This document shows, one piece after another, positions 8,787 through 19,286 of a DNA stretch of 64,000 nucleotides. A program made the translations under genes and the position numbers. Within the stretch, counting starts at the first letter, position 1, and every line of letters starts with the position of its first letter. Below the pieces are notes generated by a model. It did not search any database and was not told the DNA's origin. It worked only from the letters and a program-made list of their open reading frames with translations. Where the stretch lies: NCBI RefSeq assembly GCF_002902365.1, contig NZ_PPQC01000046.1:142926-206925 (forward strand). The letters run 5' to 3'. This DNA comes from Staphylococcus cohnii subsp. cohnii (lineage in GTDB: Bacteria; Bacillota; Bacilli; Staphylococcales; Staphylococcaceae).

Positions 8787-10208
8787 ATGAAACAAAAAAT
8801 TGGTTTGATCCTAGGACCGTTACTTTTCTTTATCTTTTATTTTATTCCTGGATTTACTGGTCTAGATGACGCTCCTAGGGCTGTACTTGCTGTAACACTA
8901 TTTGTTGCCACATGGTGGATTACGGAAGCGATTCCTATTCCAGCAACGTCGTTCATTCCACTCATTCTATTACCTTTAAGTGGTGGAACAGATGAGCAAG
9001 TGGCTGCAAGCGCTTATGCTGATCCGATAGTCTTTATGTATATGGGGGGCTTCATCATTGCCTTGGCAATTGAAAAATGGAACTTACATAAACGTATCGC
9101 AATGACGATTATCGCTATGATGGGATCTAATAGCAATCGTATAATTTTAGGTACCATGATTGCAACAGCATTTATATCGATGTGGATTTCAAATGCTGCA
9201 ACAGCTTTAATGATGCTACCTATTGCATTAGCTTTAATACATGAAATTCAAAGCGCACAATTTTTAAAACCAGAGTCAGCACATAAATTCAGTAAAGCAT
9301 TATTACTTACAGTCGCTTATTCCGCTTCTATTGGTGGTCTCGCAACTTTAATTGGTTCAGTACCAAATGCAGTGTTTGCCGCAATCGCTGCTTCAAGCTT
9401 AAATAGAACCGTTTCTTTTGCACAATGGATGATTTTCGCTTTACCTTTAACAATTATATCGCTTATCATATTATACTTGTTAATGACAAAATGGCTCTTT
9501 AAAATTGAAGATGCAGATAAAATTTCTTCTGACTTTGCCAAAAAATCATTACGTGATTTAGGCCCCATGAGTTTAGAAGAAAAATTAACCGGTGTTGTAT
9601 TCCTATTTGTCAGTGTCTTATGGATCAGTGGTAGTCTTCTTCCAGCTAGCCTCCATTTATCTGACACCATTATTTCAATGACAGGCGCAGTGCTCTTATT
9701 TTTAATTCCTGCTAAATCTCACAAAGGTGGATTACTTATTTGGGATGATATGAGCAAACTCCCTTGGGGTATTTTACTATTGTTTGGTGGAGGCCTTTCG
9801 TTAGCTGCTGCTTTTGAAGACTCTGGTCTAACAAAATGGTTTGGAGGCATGCTAGGTGTTGTAAAACCTTTACCACTCATTTTAATTGTTATCGTGCTTA
9901 CAACTGGCATCTTGTTCCTTACTGAAGTGATGTCTAATACGGCTGTATCAAATATGTTAATGCCAATCAGTATTGGGTTTGCTGCAGCTATCAGCCAAGA
10001 CCCTTTCATAATTATGGGTATCGTTGCAGTATCTTCGACTTGTGCTTTCATGTTACCCATTTCAACACCACCAAATGCAGCAGTATTCAGTTCTGATGAA
10101 TTAGAAATGAAAGATATGGTAAAAGCTGGATTTATATTAAACATATTCACTATTATTGTCATATCATTATTTGTTTATTTCTGGTTACCGATTGCTTTCG
10201 GTCTCTAA
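8787..10208 (+). CDS. DASS (SLC13) family sodium:carboxylate symporter
   Basis: Sodium-coupled uptake of dicarboxylates or related anions. The 473 residues contain the two signature segments, SNAATALMMLPIALALI near residue 130 and SNTAVSNMLMPISIGFAAA near 390, plus TPPNAAVFSS near 428, with about 11-12 membrane segments. It is shorter than S. aureus SdcS (about 520 residues) but has the same design. The start at 8787 follows AAGGGGGA with 6 bases spacing; the frame from 8724 has no site. Substrate (succinate, malate, citrate or sulfate) cannot be decided. Confidence 0.85.
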   Translation: MKQKIGLILGPLLFFIFYFIPGFTGLDDAPRAVLAVTLFVATWWITEAIPIPATSFIPLILLPLSGGTDEQVAASAYADPIVFMYMGGFIIALAIEKWNLHKRIAMTIIAMMGSNSNRIILGTMIATAFISMWISNAATALMMLPIALALIHEIQSAQFLKPESAHKFSKALLLTVAYSASIGGLATLIGSVPNAVFAAIAASSLNRTVSFAQWMIFALPLTIISLIILYLLMTKWLFKIEDADKISSDFAKKSLRDLGPMSLEEKLTGVVFLFVSVLWISGSLLPASLHLSDTIISMTGAVLLFLIPAKSHKGGLLIWDDMSKLPWGILLLFGGGLSLAAAFEDSGLTKWFGGMLGVVKPLPLILIVIVLTTGILFLTEVMSNTAVSNMLMPISIGFAAAISQDPFIIMGIVAVSSTCAFMLPISTPPNAAVFSSDELEMKDMVKAGFILNIFTIIVISLFVYFWLPIAFGL

Positions 10209-10359
10209 TGACACATTTAATTACAGTCGATGACTATATATTTTCATAAGCACGTCGTATACAACTAAGGTACGATGATATATAAATACTATGGACGCAT
10301 GTCACAGTCTCAATTTTCATTTATAATATATGTATTATCATTAAAAGGAGTCATTACTT

Positions 10360-10566
10360 ATGAAAACAATCATCAAAGGTGCAATAGCTGTCCTCTTGAT
10401 CTTAGGTGTTGTAAAAACATTTCAAGATCACGATATCGTCGCAGAAACTACAAATTATTATCAACAATTTAAAGAAGGAGAAATACTACAAAATATTGAA
10501 AATGTTAACTTTGACTCTTTGAAAAATATAAATGTCGATGATTTCATTCCTTCAGATTTCTTTTAG
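10360..10566 (+). CDS. small exported or membrane-anchored protein, unknown function
   Basis: 68 residues, MKTIIKGAIAVLLILGVVKTFQD followed by a polar tail (NYYQQFKEGEILQNIENVNFDSLKNINVDDFIPSDFF). The N-terminus has one hydrophobic segment with a short basic start, either a signal peptide or a membrane anchor; no clear cleavage site. AAAAGGAG lies 11 bases before the ATG, which supports a real gene. I do not recognise the family. The overlapping frame at 10275-10472 has no ribosome site and is a shadow. Confidence 0.6.
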   Translation: MKTIIKGAIAVLLILGVVKTFQDHDIVAETTNYYQQFKEGEILQNIENVNFDSLKNINVDDFIPSDFF

Positions 10567-11050
10567 CAATTTAGAGCGTATGCATCAAACTTGAAGCCTT
10601 AGTTATAAAAATATAGGAATGCCTTTTAGATTTAACTGCTCGTGTAGTCTCTCAATTTTCAAAACATGACTAGATCAAAACATTTTATATTAAATATCAT
10701 ACGAACAATACGCGCTTAATTTTAAAAGACTTTACACATATTGCAAAACTACTTTCATATTTCATATTGTTTTACAATTACTATAAAATATAATGAAACA
10801 CTTTCATTAAATTCATGTTATTAAATGAATTTATATGAAAGTGTTTTTTAATAAAATAACTAGAAGACACTATCAAAGTGTATATCTTTATAAAATATCA
10901 AATGATAATACCTAATTACATATTCCCACGATTGTTAAAAGACCAAACGTCATACATACATCACTAATTTAATAATGTAAGTCTTGCAATCATTGTTATA
11001 TAAACATATATTATTTCGTTAAACCATCATCGTCAAGATGCCCATTATGC
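10567..11050. other. 484-base intergenic region with an isolated strong hairpin
   Basis: No coding frame with a ribosome site. A hairpin at about 10796-10850 pairs AACACTTTCATTAAATTCAT with ATGAATTTATATGAAAGTGTT and ends in TTTTTTAAT on the + strand. It is 230 bases after the small gene at 10360-10566, too far for an ordinary terminator, so it may end a long 3' region or an unannotated transcript. The remainder is AT-rich and shows nothing else. Confidence 0.5.
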
Positions 11051-11920
11051 TTAAGAAGTAATATAATCACCACCATTTACATGAATGACCTGTCCTGTAA
11101 TATAAGAACTATCTGCATAAGACGCTAAAAATACATATGACGGTGCAAGTTCTGCAGGTTGTCCACGACGACCCATAGGTGTTTCCCCACCTTGATTTGC
11201 TACTTTTTCATCTGAAAATGTAGCAGGTATTAAAGGTGTATATATAGGGCCAGGTGCAACAGCATTGACGCGTACGCCTTGTTCTATCAGACTTGTCGCT
11301 AATGATCTCGTAAATGCAACGATTGCCCCTTTAGTTGCTGAATAATCTATGAGATGCGCTGATCCTCTATATGCGGTAACACTAGTAGTATTGATAATGG
11401 CATCGCCATTTTTTAAATGAGGTGCTGCTGCTTGAGATAAAAACATCATGCCAAAAATATTAGTTTCAAACGTTTCTTTCACTTGCTCTGGCGTAATTTC
11501 TTGAAAACTATCTTGTGGAAATTGAACACCACCATTATTCACTAAAATATTTAAACCATCAAAATCTTTAACCACTTGATCAATTAATTTTTGAGATTCT
11601 GATACTACCTTTAAATCATGTGCATAAGCTTTAGCTTTCACGCCTACCTCTCTCAAATCATCCACTACTTTTTGAGCATCCTCATGTTCATCATAGTAAC
11701 CAATGGCAACGTTCGCCCCTTCTTTTGCAAATAACATCGCTACAGAACGTCCAATACCAGAATCACCACCAGTAATTAGAGCAACTTTACCTGTTAATTT
11801 GCCGCCACTTTTATATCCTTCCATTTCCGTTATAGGTTGTGGATCCATATCTTTTTGGATACCTGGTTGTTTATTTTGTGTATACCCTTTAATTTGCTTA
11901 TGAAATTCTAATAAATTCAT
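11051..11920 (-). CDS. SDR family oxidoreductase
   Basis: NAD(P)-dependent short-chain dehydrogenase/reductase, 289 residues. The cofactor loop is ALITGGDSGIGRSVAMLFAKEGANVAIGYY (about 48-77), NNGG is at about 127-130, the catalytic Ser is in NTTSVTAYRG, the Tyr/Lys pair is in YSATKGAIVAF, and the tail ends YITGQVIHVNGGDYITS. The N-terminal extension (HKQIKGYTQNKQPGIQKDMDPQP) is typical of the YhdF/YhxC-like group linked to general stress. GGGGGT precedes two adjacent ATGs (11923 and 11920); either could be used. Longer starts run into the upstream terminator and are unlikely. Substrate unknown. Confidence 0.85.
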   Translation of the reverse strand: MNLLEFHKQIKGYTQNKQPGIQKDMDPQPITEMEGYKSGGKLTGKVALITGGDSGIGRSVAMLFAKEGANVAIGYYDEHEDAQKVVDDLREVGVKAKAYAHDLKVVSESQKLIDQVVKDFDGLNILVNNGGVQFPQDSFQEITPEQVKETFETNIFGMMFLSQAAAPHLKNGDAIINTTSVTAYRGSAHLIDYSATKGAIVAFTRSLATSLIEQGVRVNAVAPGPIYTPLIPATFSDEKVANQGGETPMGRRGQPAELAPSYVFLASYADSSYITGQVIHVNGGDYITS

Positions 11921-11987
11921 CATTATACCCCCATGTGTAATAATTCTATCGTGTACTACATACCACAAATAAGCAGCAACAAACATA

Positions 11988-12041
11988 TTAAAAAATGCTG
12001 TGAATAACGTCATATGTCCATAACTTAATCCACAGCATTTT
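11988..12041 (-). terminator. terminator after the ABC permease gene
   Basis: AAAATGCTGTG (11992-12002) pairs with CACAGCATTTT (12031-12041); read leftward the stem is followed by TTTTTTAATATG. Confidence 0.75.
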
Positions 12042-12072
12042 AGTTAAAATGATTTATTAAATTTTATATTGT

Positions 12073-13959
12073 TTAAATTGAGTGTTTTACAATTCGGCTT
12101 GAATGTATAAAGGACATAATTGCAAATATACAATACACAATTGAATATACAATCATGACAATATAAACAGGTGTCATACTCGTTGCATTATAGAGCCCCA
12201 TAAAAGCTTTTGCTGCAAAATATGCATGCAACAGTGACACAACTAAAGGTAAACCAAAGTTGAAAACAACTTTTAACCCTAGTCCTTTCAACATATCTTG
12301 ATGCGTATAACCAATTTTTCTTAGAATACGAAAACTCGGTATTTCATCTTCAGTTTCATCCATTTGTTTAATATAGATGATACATCCTGCTGCCACTAAA
12401 AATGCTAAACCTAAAAACGAAGTTACAAATAATAAAATACCGACACTCTCGTTCATTTCTTGTTTTATCATTCCTTGAGATTGGATGCTGGGATCAATCG
12501 ATTGTGCAATTTTCGTTGCTTTAGTCAAATCCGTATGATGTTTCAAATCATAACCATATTGTTTATTCGTCTCCTTACTCCCCTGTTTGATTTCCTCATA
12601 TTTGTCAGAGCTCACGAGTAATACGGGACCGCCATAACTTATTTCACTCATAAATGTCGCTCTGCTACTATCACCAATTACCTTAAATGTTTCCTTATCA
12701 CTATTCTTCAACTGAATCTCTTTATTTAAGTCATATTTTACGATTCCATTACCGGCTGCTAAATTAATCAATTTCGCTTTATTTCCAGTCACTGCTTTAT
12801 CGTTAAAGTATTTGTTACTCGTTACAAATAAACTATCCATGCGCCCCATATTGGATTTTTGAAATACTTGATCTTTTAATATGTCACCACGCACTACTTC
12901 TTTATAATCTTTTGTCACATCTATATCTGCTTGTTTTAATTTACTTTCAAATTGTTTGGCTTGTTTACTATTTGTAAAGTTTAAATCATGGGGTGCCATT
13001 AACTCTGTATTTTCATCCATCGTTGATTTACTAATCGCACCAAAGCATAATACTGTTACAGTTACTGCTGAAATAGTTGCAATAATAGTTAATGATAATG
13101 CATTTTTCTTCATTCTATGCATGATTGATGATGTAAACACTACATCAGTGATTGACACGTTACCTCTTTTTGAACGTTTCAACGTTTTAAATATAAGTGA
13201 CACGGAACTGCGGAAAAATAAATATGCACCTAATACCGTTAACAATAAAATGATAAATGGCGAATAGATGATCATATTGATGAACTTACCAAACATTTCT
13301 GTAGAGATATAATAGCCAACACCAATCATCACAATACCTAACACACCGGAAATAACTTCCATCACAGTAATTTGAGACTTGGTTGCTTCCGTGCGTGCGT
13401 TATCATTCATCATCATTAAAATACTGCGTTTACGTAAAAATATAAAACTTTGTATTAGTATGAGTACAAATGACACAACAATAAGCATCAATGTTTGCAT
13501 TACAGCTGGCAATTGAAACGATAATGATACGCTCATATTAATGTCTAATACTTTGAGCACAATCATCAATAGTAATTTCGAACCAAATATACCTATAAGC
13601 ATGCCAATCACACTCGTTAATAACAGCATCATCGCTTGCTCAATGACTAACATTCTCATGATGTTATTTCTTGTTAAACCAATCAATTGATACAGTGCAA
13701 ATTCACTTGTTCTACGTTTAATAAAAAGTTGATTCGCATACATTAAGAATATAACAATAATAAAGAATAAAAATACTGCGCCAATTTCTGAACCTTTTTG
13801 AATTGTCTTTAATGATTGCTCATTATTAATACTGTCAGTGTATTTTAAAGTTACAAAACTAAAATATAAAACAATACTGACAATTAGGGAAAATAAATAC
13901 ATAGCATAATGTCTAATATTTTTCCTTAAATTCTTGATGACGATTTGATTAAAATTCAT
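12073..13959 (-). CDS. BceB/VraG/VraE-type ABC permease (antimicrobial peptide resistance)
   Basis: 628-residue FtsX-family permease with ten predicted membrane segments and the large extracellular domain between segments 7 and 8 (roughly residues 310-520) that marks BceB-type peptide sensors and transporters. It starts [40 protein letters not shown] and ends SSRIVKHSI, close in design and length to staphylococcal VraG and VraE. It overlaps the ATPase gene by 11 bases and has its own AGGTGGTG site. Known relatives act with two-component systems in bacitracin and cationic-peptide resistance. No graRS/bceRS-like genes and no vraH-like small gene lie next to it, so VraFG versus VraDE identity remains open. 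Confidence 0.83.
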   Translation of the reverse strand: MNFNQIVIKNLRKNIRHYAMYLFSLIVSIVLYFSFVTLKYTDSINNEQSLKTIQKGSEIGAVFLFFIIVIFLMYANQLFIKRRTSEFALYQLIGLTRNNIMRMLVIEQAMMLLLTSVIGMLIGIFGSKLLLMIVLKVLDINMSVSLSFQLPAVMQTLMLIVVSFVLILIQSFIFLRKRSILMMMNDNARTEATKSQITVMEVISGVLGIVMIGVGYYISTEMFGKFINMIIYSPFIILLLTVLGAYLFFRSSVSLIFKTLKRSKRGNVSITDVVFTSSIMHRMKKNALSLTIIATISAVTVTVLCFGAISKSTMDENTELMAPHDLNFTNSKQAKQFESKLKQADIDVTKDYKEVVRGDILKDQVFQKSNMGRMDSLFVTSNKYFNDKAVTGNKAKLINLAAGNGIVKYDLNKEIQLKNSDKETFKVIGDSSRATFMSEISYGGPVLLVSSDKYEEIKQGSKETNKQYGYDLKHHTDLTKATKIAQSIDPSIQSQGMIKQEMNESVGILLFVTSFLGLAFLVAAGCIIYIKQMDETEDEIPSFRILRKIGYTHQDMLKGLGLKVVFNFGLPLVVSLLHAYFAAKAFMGLYNATSMTPVYIVMIVYSIVYCIFAIMSFIHSSRIVKHSI

Positions 13960-14710
13960 TTGTCACACCACCTAAGGCCGTTTGCATGTGAATGATATTT
14001 TTATAAAATGCTTGATTGCTATCCTCACCTTGGTATATTTCAGAATGTATATCCCCATCTTTCAGCATAATGACACGATTTGAATAACTAGCTGCAACGG
14101 GATCGTGCGTGACCATGACGATAGTAGCATTTGTCTTTTGGTTTAACTCTTCCAAACGGTTCAATAGATCTTGTGCACTTTTTGAATCTAATGCACCTGT
14201 TGGTTCATCTGCAAAAATAATAGCTGGTTTATGTACTGAAGCTCTTGCTGCAGCAGTACGTTGTTGTTGTCCCCCAGATATTTCATCTGGATACTTATGA
14301 CCCAATTGACTAATACCTAATGCTTGAGTGACTTCTTCATAATTTTGTTCTTTTTCTTGTTTAGATAATTTTTGAATAGATAGTGGCAACATAATATTTT
14401 CTTTAACCGTTAATGTATTTAGCACACTATAATTTTGGAAAATAAAACCTATTTCTTTTTTACGAAAGTCTGCTAATGCTTTATTACTCATTTTATTAAT
14501 TTGATGACCATTAATTTCCACTGTACCACTCGTTATATAATCAATGGAACTGATCACATTAAGTAACGTTGTTTTACCAGAACCTGATGGTCCCATGATT
14601 GTTACAAATTCACCTTTTTCAATCGTAAAATCTATACCTTTTAGTACTTCTTGCTTTCTATGTTTATTGCCATAATTTTTCGTTAATCCTTCAACTTTTA
14701 GAATAGACAT
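13949..14710 (-). CDS. BceA/VraF/VraD-type ABC transporter ATP-binding protein
   Basis: 253-residue ATPase partner of the permease at 12073-13959. Walker [12 protein letters not shown] (about 40-50), Q-loop FIFQNYSVL, signature [13 protein letters not shown], Walker [16 protein letters not shown] and the H-loop [15 protein letters not shown] are complete. The C-terminal extension ([24 protein letters not shown]) is characteristic of this subgroup. The two genes form an operon with overlapping ends. GGAGTG lies before the ATG at 14710. Such pairs usually respond to cell-envelope peptide stress. Confidence 0.87.
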   Translation of the reverse strand: MSILKVEGLTKNYGNKHRKQEVLKGIDFTIEKGEFVTIMGPSGSGKTTLLNVISSIDYITSGTVEINGHQINKMSNKALADFRKKEIGFIFQNYSVLNTLTVKENIMLPLSIQKLSKQEKEQNYEEVTQALGISQLGHKYPDEISGGQQQRTAAARASVHKPAIIFADEPTGALDSKSAQDLLNRLEELNQKTNATIVMVTHDPVAASYSNRVIMLKDGDIHSEIYQGEDSNQAFYKNIIHMQTALGGVTNEF

Positions 14711-14944
14711 GTATTACACTCCTTCAATCACTTTACTTTTATTTATATTTTTATCATAGCGAATTTATTTAATTTTCTCGTTTGATTTTACTAACAAATA
14801 CATAATTTCAAATAACAAAACTGTCACATTTTTATTTCGTAATAAATTATAATTTTTGAATTTTTTTGTCATAAAGTACTATAAACTTTTTTTATGCTAT
14901 GTGCTATACTATTAAAATTGACTTTTAATAAAGGAGCACAAATT

Positions 14945-16396
14945 ATGCTAAATAAATTAAAGAGAGAATGGCTCACTGCACCGGGAACAAATATATTAGC
15001 AGGCATTGTTGTAGCACTTGCATTAATTCCTGAAGCAATTTCGTTCTCTATTATTGCCGGAGTAGATCCAATGGTCGGTTTATATGCGTCATTTATCATC
15101 GCTGTCGTCATTTCATTTGTTGGAGGTAGACCCGCAATGATATCCGCTGCTACAGGCGCTGTCGCTTTAGTCATTGTGCCATTAGTACGCGATCATGGTA
15201 TACAATATTTACTTGCTGCAACCATTTTAATGGGCATCATTCAAATCATCTTTGGTCTATTAAAAATAGGCAGACTGATGAAATTCATTCCAAATTCTGT
15301 GATGATTGGGTTTGTGAATGCATTGGCTATAATGATATTTATGACACAACTTAAACATATCTTTGGTATTTCATTACCTACATATTTATTTGTAATCATC
15401 ACATTATTAATTATTTATTTATTACCTCGTGTGTTCAATCGTATACCTGCACCATTAATTGCTATCGTCGTATTAACGGTCGTATATTTAGTTACTGGTG
15501 TAGATGTTAAAACAGTTGGAGATTTAGGCGAAATCAAAAAAAGTTTACCGCATTTATTAATCCCCGATGTACCATTTAACATGGAAACATTTAAAATTAT
15601 ATTTCCTTATTCCATATCAATGGCAATTGTAGGTCTTGTAGAAAGTTTATTAACGTCACGCATCGTCGATCAAGCAACTGATAGTTATAGTAACAAAAAC
15701 CAAGAAGCTCGCGGACAAGGTATTGCAAACTTTATCACAGGCTTTTTCGGTGCAATGGGTGGTTGTGCTATGATTGGGCAGTCAGTTATTAATGTGCGTT
15801 CAGGTGCAACCACACGACTTTCCACATTCACAGCAGGTGTGTTTTTAATCATCTTGATTATGGTTTTTGGCGACTGGGTTGTTGAAATTCCAATGCCAAT
15901 TTTGGCTGGCATCATGGTGATGGTTTCTGTAGGTACATTTAATTGGCAATCATTTAAATTTATACAAAAAGCTCCACGTTCTGATGCATTTGTGATGATG
16001 CTAACGGTAGTTATCGTATTGTTCACAAGTAATCTGGCGCTCGGCGTCATCGTTGGCGTTATTGTCAGTGCATTATGTTTTGCTACAAAGATATCCAACG
16101 TCTCTGTTCAATATGAGGAAAGTGATCATCACGTCTATTATAAAATTGAAGGTCAAATTTTCTTTGTATCTATCGATTCCTTAATGAACCAATTAGATTT
16201 AGAAATAAGAGATAAAACAATTTATCTCGATTTTAGCCAAGCACATTTATGGGATGATTCAGCTGTCAATGCAGTAGATACCTTAATAGAAAATTATAAA
16301 AAGAAAAACAATATGATTTATATACAACATCTTAATAAAGACAGCCGTAAAATTGTTTCTGAGCTCAGCAAAGTTAATCAGCAGCATCTAATATAA
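14945..16396 (+). CDS. SulP (SLC26) family anion transporter with STAS domain
   Basis: 483-residue transporter with an SLC26 membrane domain (residues 1 to about 370; [27 protein letters not shown], then [10 protein letters not shown]) and a C-terminal cytosolic STAS domain (about 390-480; [25 protein letters not shown]). Family members carry sulfate, bicarbonate or other anions; which one here is unknown. ATG at 14945 follows AAAGGAG; the longer frame from 14894 lacks a site. A clear terminator follows. Confidence 0.87.
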   Translation: MLNKLKREWLTAPGTNILAGIVVALALIPEAISFSIIAGVDPMVGLYASFIIAVVISFVGGRPAMISAATGAVALVIVPLVRDHGIQYLLAATILMGIIQIIFGLLKIGRLMKFIPNSVMIGFVNALAIMIFMTQLKHIFGISLPTYLFVIITLLIIYLLPRVFNRIPAPLIAIVVLTVVYLVTGVDVKTVGDLGEIKKSLPHLLIPDVPFNMETFKIIFPYSISMAIVGLVESLLTSRIVDQATDSYSNKNQEARGQGIANFITGFFGAMGGCAMIGQSVINVRSGATTRLSTFTAGVFLIILIMVFGDWVVEIPMPILAGIMVMVSVGTFNWQSFKFIQKAPRSDAFVMMLTVVIVLFTSNLALGVIVGVIVSALCFATKISNVSVQYEESDHHVYYKIEGQIFFVSIDSLMNQLDLEIRDKTIYLDFSQAHLWDDSAVNAVDTLIENYKKKNNMIYIQHLNKDSRKIVSELSKVNQQHLI

Positions 16397-16410
16397 CTTT
16401 GATTCAAATT

Positions 16411-16460
16411 ATAAGCTAACATCACTTGTTACATACATACTGATGTTAGCTTATTTTATT
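16411..16460 (+). terminator. rho-independent terminator after the SulP gene
   Basis: AAGCTAACATCA (16413-16424) pairs exactly with TGATGTTAGCTT (16441-16452), 16-base loop, followed by ATTTTATT. Confidence 0.85.
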
Positions 16461-16473
16461 CCAAACAAACACA

Positions 16474-16502
16474 TTGACTTTTATACCTACAGGGGGTATA
16501 TT
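16474..16502 (+). promoter_or_regulatory. copAZ promoter with CsoR-type operator
   Basis: A -35 TTGACT (16474-16479) and a -10 TATATT (16497-16502) are separated by exactly 17 bases. The spacer and the -10 are covered by the imperfect palindrome TATACCTACAGGGGGTATA (16482-16500), which resembles the G-tract operator of copper-sensing repressor CsoR. Copper would release the repressor and induce copA-copZ. No csoR gene lies in this window. Confidence 0.82.
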
Positions 16503-16572
16503 AAATTTAACAGATGACATACAAATAATGATTTATTATAAATCTATGAAGCAAAAGGAGGCATTCACTGAG

Positions 16573-18957
16573 ATGGGAAACAACAAAAAAACGACATTAG
16601 GCATTACAGGCATGACTTGTGCTGCATGTGCAAATCGCATCGAAAAGAATTTAAATAAAATGGAAGATGTCAAAGCAAATGTCAATGTCACAACTGAGAA
16701 AGCAACGATTGAATATAATTCAGATAATATTTCACTAGATGCTTTAACTCAAAAAATTAAAGATACAGGTTATGATGTTGTCACTGAAAAAGCTGATTTA
16801 GATGTCATTGGTATGACTTGCGCCGCATGTTCAAATCGTATTGAAAAAGTACTTAACCGCACTGACGGTGTTGAACAAGCAAACGTCAACCTCACAACCG
16901 AAAATGCAACGATTAATTATAATCCAGAAGTGACATCTATAGATGAATTGATTAAAAAAATACAAAACATCGGCTATGATGCAAAAACCAAAGCAGCCCC
17001 TTCAGAAAAAAATTCACGAAAAGCACAAGAGTTAAAAGGAAAGCGAAACAAATTAATTGTTTCAGCCATACTTTCTTTACCTTTATTATTGACGATGTTT
17101 ATCCATTTATTCGGACTACCATTACCTAGTTTCTTAATGAATCCATGGTTTCAATTCATATTAGCTACACCTGTTCAATTTATTATTGGTTGGCAGTTCT
17201 ATGTAGGCGCATATAAAAATCTACGAAATGGTTCAGCCAATATGGATGTATTAGTCGCGTTAGGTACGAGTGCCGCATTCTTTTATAGTATTTATGAAAT
17301 GATAAAATGGTTGAATGATACAAACTATACACCTCATTTGTATTTTGAAACGAGTGCTGTATTAATAACACTTATCTTATTCGGTAAATATTTAGAAAGT
17401 CGTGCCAAAACGCAAACTACAAATGCATTAAGTGAATTGTTAAGTTTACAAGCAAAAGAAGCACGTATAATTAAAAATGGTAAAGAACAAATGGTGCCAC
17501 TAAGTGAAGTTGTTGTTGGAGATTATATACAAGTAAAACCAGGAGAAAAAATACCAGTAGATGGACATATCATCAAAGGTATGACTGCAATAGACGAATC
17601 TATGTTAACGGGTGAATCTATCCCTGTTGAAAAAACATTAAACGATAATGTGATAGGATCAACGATGAATAAAAATGGTACCATTACAATAGAAGCAACG
17701 AAAGTAGGAAAAGACACTGCTTTATCTTCTATTATTAAAGTAGTTGAAGATGCTCAAGGTTCAAAAGCACCTATACAGCGTTTAGCTGATACGATTTCTG
17801 GCTACTTCGTCCCTATTGTCGTAGGTATTGCTATACTCACATTTATCATTTGGATTACTTTTGTCCAAACTGGTCAATTCGAACCTGCACTTGTAGCAGC
17901 AATCGCTGTATTAGTGATAGCTTGTCCATGTGCATTAGGTCTCGCAACACCTACTTCAATTATGGTAGGTACTGGTAAGGCTGCTGAAAATGGTATTTTA
18001 TTTAAAGGTGGCGAACACATAGAACGTACACACCAAATTGAAACAGTCGTTCTTGATAAAACAGGAACTATCACAAACGGCAAACCAATTGTGACGGACT
18101 TTGATGGTAATGATGAAACACTACAACTTTTAGCGAGTTCAGAAAAAGATTCTGAACATCCACTCGCTGAAGCAATCGTTAGTTATGCAAATAATAAAGG
18201 TAGTGATTTATTAGAAACAACATCTTTTGAAGCAGTGCCAGGACACGGTATTCATGCAATGGTTCATAACCAAGACATATTGGTCGGCACACGTAAATTC
18301 ATGAAAGATGCTCATATTGATGTTTCAAAGTATGAAGATAATTTAGTCAAATATGAATACGAAGGTAAAACAGCAATGCTCATTGCTATTAATCAAACAC
18401 TACAAGGTGTGATTGCCGTCGCTGATACAGTCAAAGATTCTGCCAATGAAGCGATTCAACAATTACACGATTTAGGCATTTCCGTAACAATGCTTACAGG
18501 AGATAACGCGCGAACAGCACAAGCAATTGCTAGACAAGTAGGTATAGACGCTGTAATTGCAGAAGTATTACCAGAAGAAAAAGCTTCAAAAATCAAAGAA
18601 CTTCAGGATAATGATAAAATTGTTGCTATGGTTGGAGATGGCGTTAACGACGCACCAGCGCTTGTTCAAGCTGATATCGGTATTGCTATTGGAACAGGTA
18701 CAGAAGTAGCAATAGAGGCAGCTGATGTTACAATTTTAGGCGGAGAATTATTATTAATTCCTAAAGCAATTAAAGCTAGTAATTCAACGATAAGTAATAT
18801 CAGACAAAATTTATTTTGGGCATTCGGCTATAACGTAGCTGGTATTCCTATCGCAGCTTTAGGTTTACTTGCACCTTGGGTAGCTGGTGCAGCTATGGCA
18901 TTAAGCTCTGTAAGTGTGGTAACAAATTCACTCAGATTGAAACGAATGAAATTATAA
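16573..18957 (+). CDS. copA: copper-exporting P1B-type ATPase
   Basis: Exports Cu(I) using ATP at the cell membrane. The 794 residues hold two N-terminal metal-binding HMA domains ([10 protein letters not shown] near 11-20 and [10 protein letters not shown] near 79-88), eight membrane segments, TGES in the actuator domain, the metal-site CPC motif ([12 protein letters not shown]), DKTGT with the phosphorylated Asp, SEHPLAEA with the nucleotide-binding HP, and [10 protein letters not shown]. The start at 16573 follows AAAAGGAG; the frame from 16474 begins inside the promoter. It is followed 53 bases later by copZ in the same transcript. Confidence 0.96.
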   Translation: MGNNKKTTLGITGMTCAACANRIEKNLNKMEDVKANVNVTTEKATIEYNSDNISLDALTQKIKDTGYDVVTEKADLDVIGMTCAACSNRIEKVLNRTDGVEQANVNLTTENATINYNPEVTSIDELIKKIQNIGYDAKTKAAPSEKNSRKAQELKGKRNKLIVSAILSLPLLLTMFIHLFGLPLPSFLMNPWFQFILATPVQFIIGWQFYVGAYKNLRNGSANMDVLVALGTSAAFFYSIYEMIKWLNDTNYTPHLYFETSAVLITLILFGKYLESRAKTQTTNALSELLSLQAKEARIIKNGKEQMVPLSEVVVGDYIQVKPGEKIPVDGHIIKGMTAIDESMLTGESIPVEKTLNDNVIGSTMNKNGTITIEATKVGKDTALSSIIKVVEDAQGSKAPIQRLADTISGYFVPIVVGIAILTFIIWITFVQTGQFEPALVAAIAVLVIACPCALGLATPTSIMVGTGKAAENGILFKGGEHIERTHQIETVVLDKTGTITNGKPIVTDFDGNDETLQLLASSEKDSEHPLAEAIVSYANNKGSDLLETTSFEAVPGHGIHAMVHNQDILVGTRKFMKDAHIDVSKYEDNLVKYEYEGKTAMLIAINQTLQGVIAVADTVKDSANEAIQQLHDLGISVTMLTGDNARTAQAIARQVGIDAVIAEVLPEEKASKIKELQDNDKIVAMVGDGVNDAPALVQADIGIAIGTGTEVAIEAADVTILGGELLLIPKAIKASNSTISNIRQNLFWAFGYNVAGIPIAALGLLAPWVAGAAMALSSVSVVTNSLRLKRMKL

Positions 18958-19010
18958 TGCAACTTTGTAATAATAATAATAAACATCGTTGATTTAAGGA
19001 GGTGATTCCT

Positions 19011-19217
19011 ATGGCAACAGAAACAATTAAAGTTGATGGCATGAGCTGTGATCATTGTAAACATGCAGTAGAATCTGCACTTACAAATCTAGATGGCGTA
19101 TCAACGGCTGACGTGAACCTTGATGCTGGTAATGTTGAAGTTGATTTTGACGATAATAAAGTTACAATGACAAGCATGAAAGATGCTATCGAAGATCAAG
19201 GCTATGATGCTAAATAA
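19011..19217 (+). CDS. copZ: copper chaperone CopZ
   Basis: 68-residue HMA-domain protein (MATETIKVDGMSCDHCKHAVESAL...DQGYDAK) with the Cu(I)-binding MSCDHC motif. It carries copper to CopA and probably to the CsoR repressor. AAGGAGGTG lies 6-7 bases before the ATG at 19011, which decides the start. Second gene of the copA operon, with its own terminator after it. Confidence 0.95.
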   Translation: MATETIKVDGMSCDHCKHAVESALTNLDGVSTADVNLDAGNVEVDFDDNKVTMTSMKDAIEDQGYDAK

Positions 19218-19235
19218 CCTACACATTCAAAAAAA

Positions 19236-19277
19236 TGAGGGCTGAGACGCATTCAAACGTCTTAGCCCTATTTTTAT
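19236..19277 (+). terminator. rho-independent terminator after copZ
   Basis: AGGGCTGAGACG (19238-19249) pairs with CGTCTTAGCCCT (19258-19269), one G-T pair, then ATTTTTAT. It may also serve the leftward gene ending at 19287. Confidence 0.87.
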
Positions 19278-19286
19278 ATTACATAT

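Noticed and set aside
9719-10162. 147-codon leftward frame opposite the DASS gene
   Set aside because: Antisense shadow of a well-conserved transporter, no ribosome site.
12014-12072. vraH-like small gene after the BceB-type permease
   Set aside because: The gap is only 59 bases and part of a terminator; no frame of the needed size exists.
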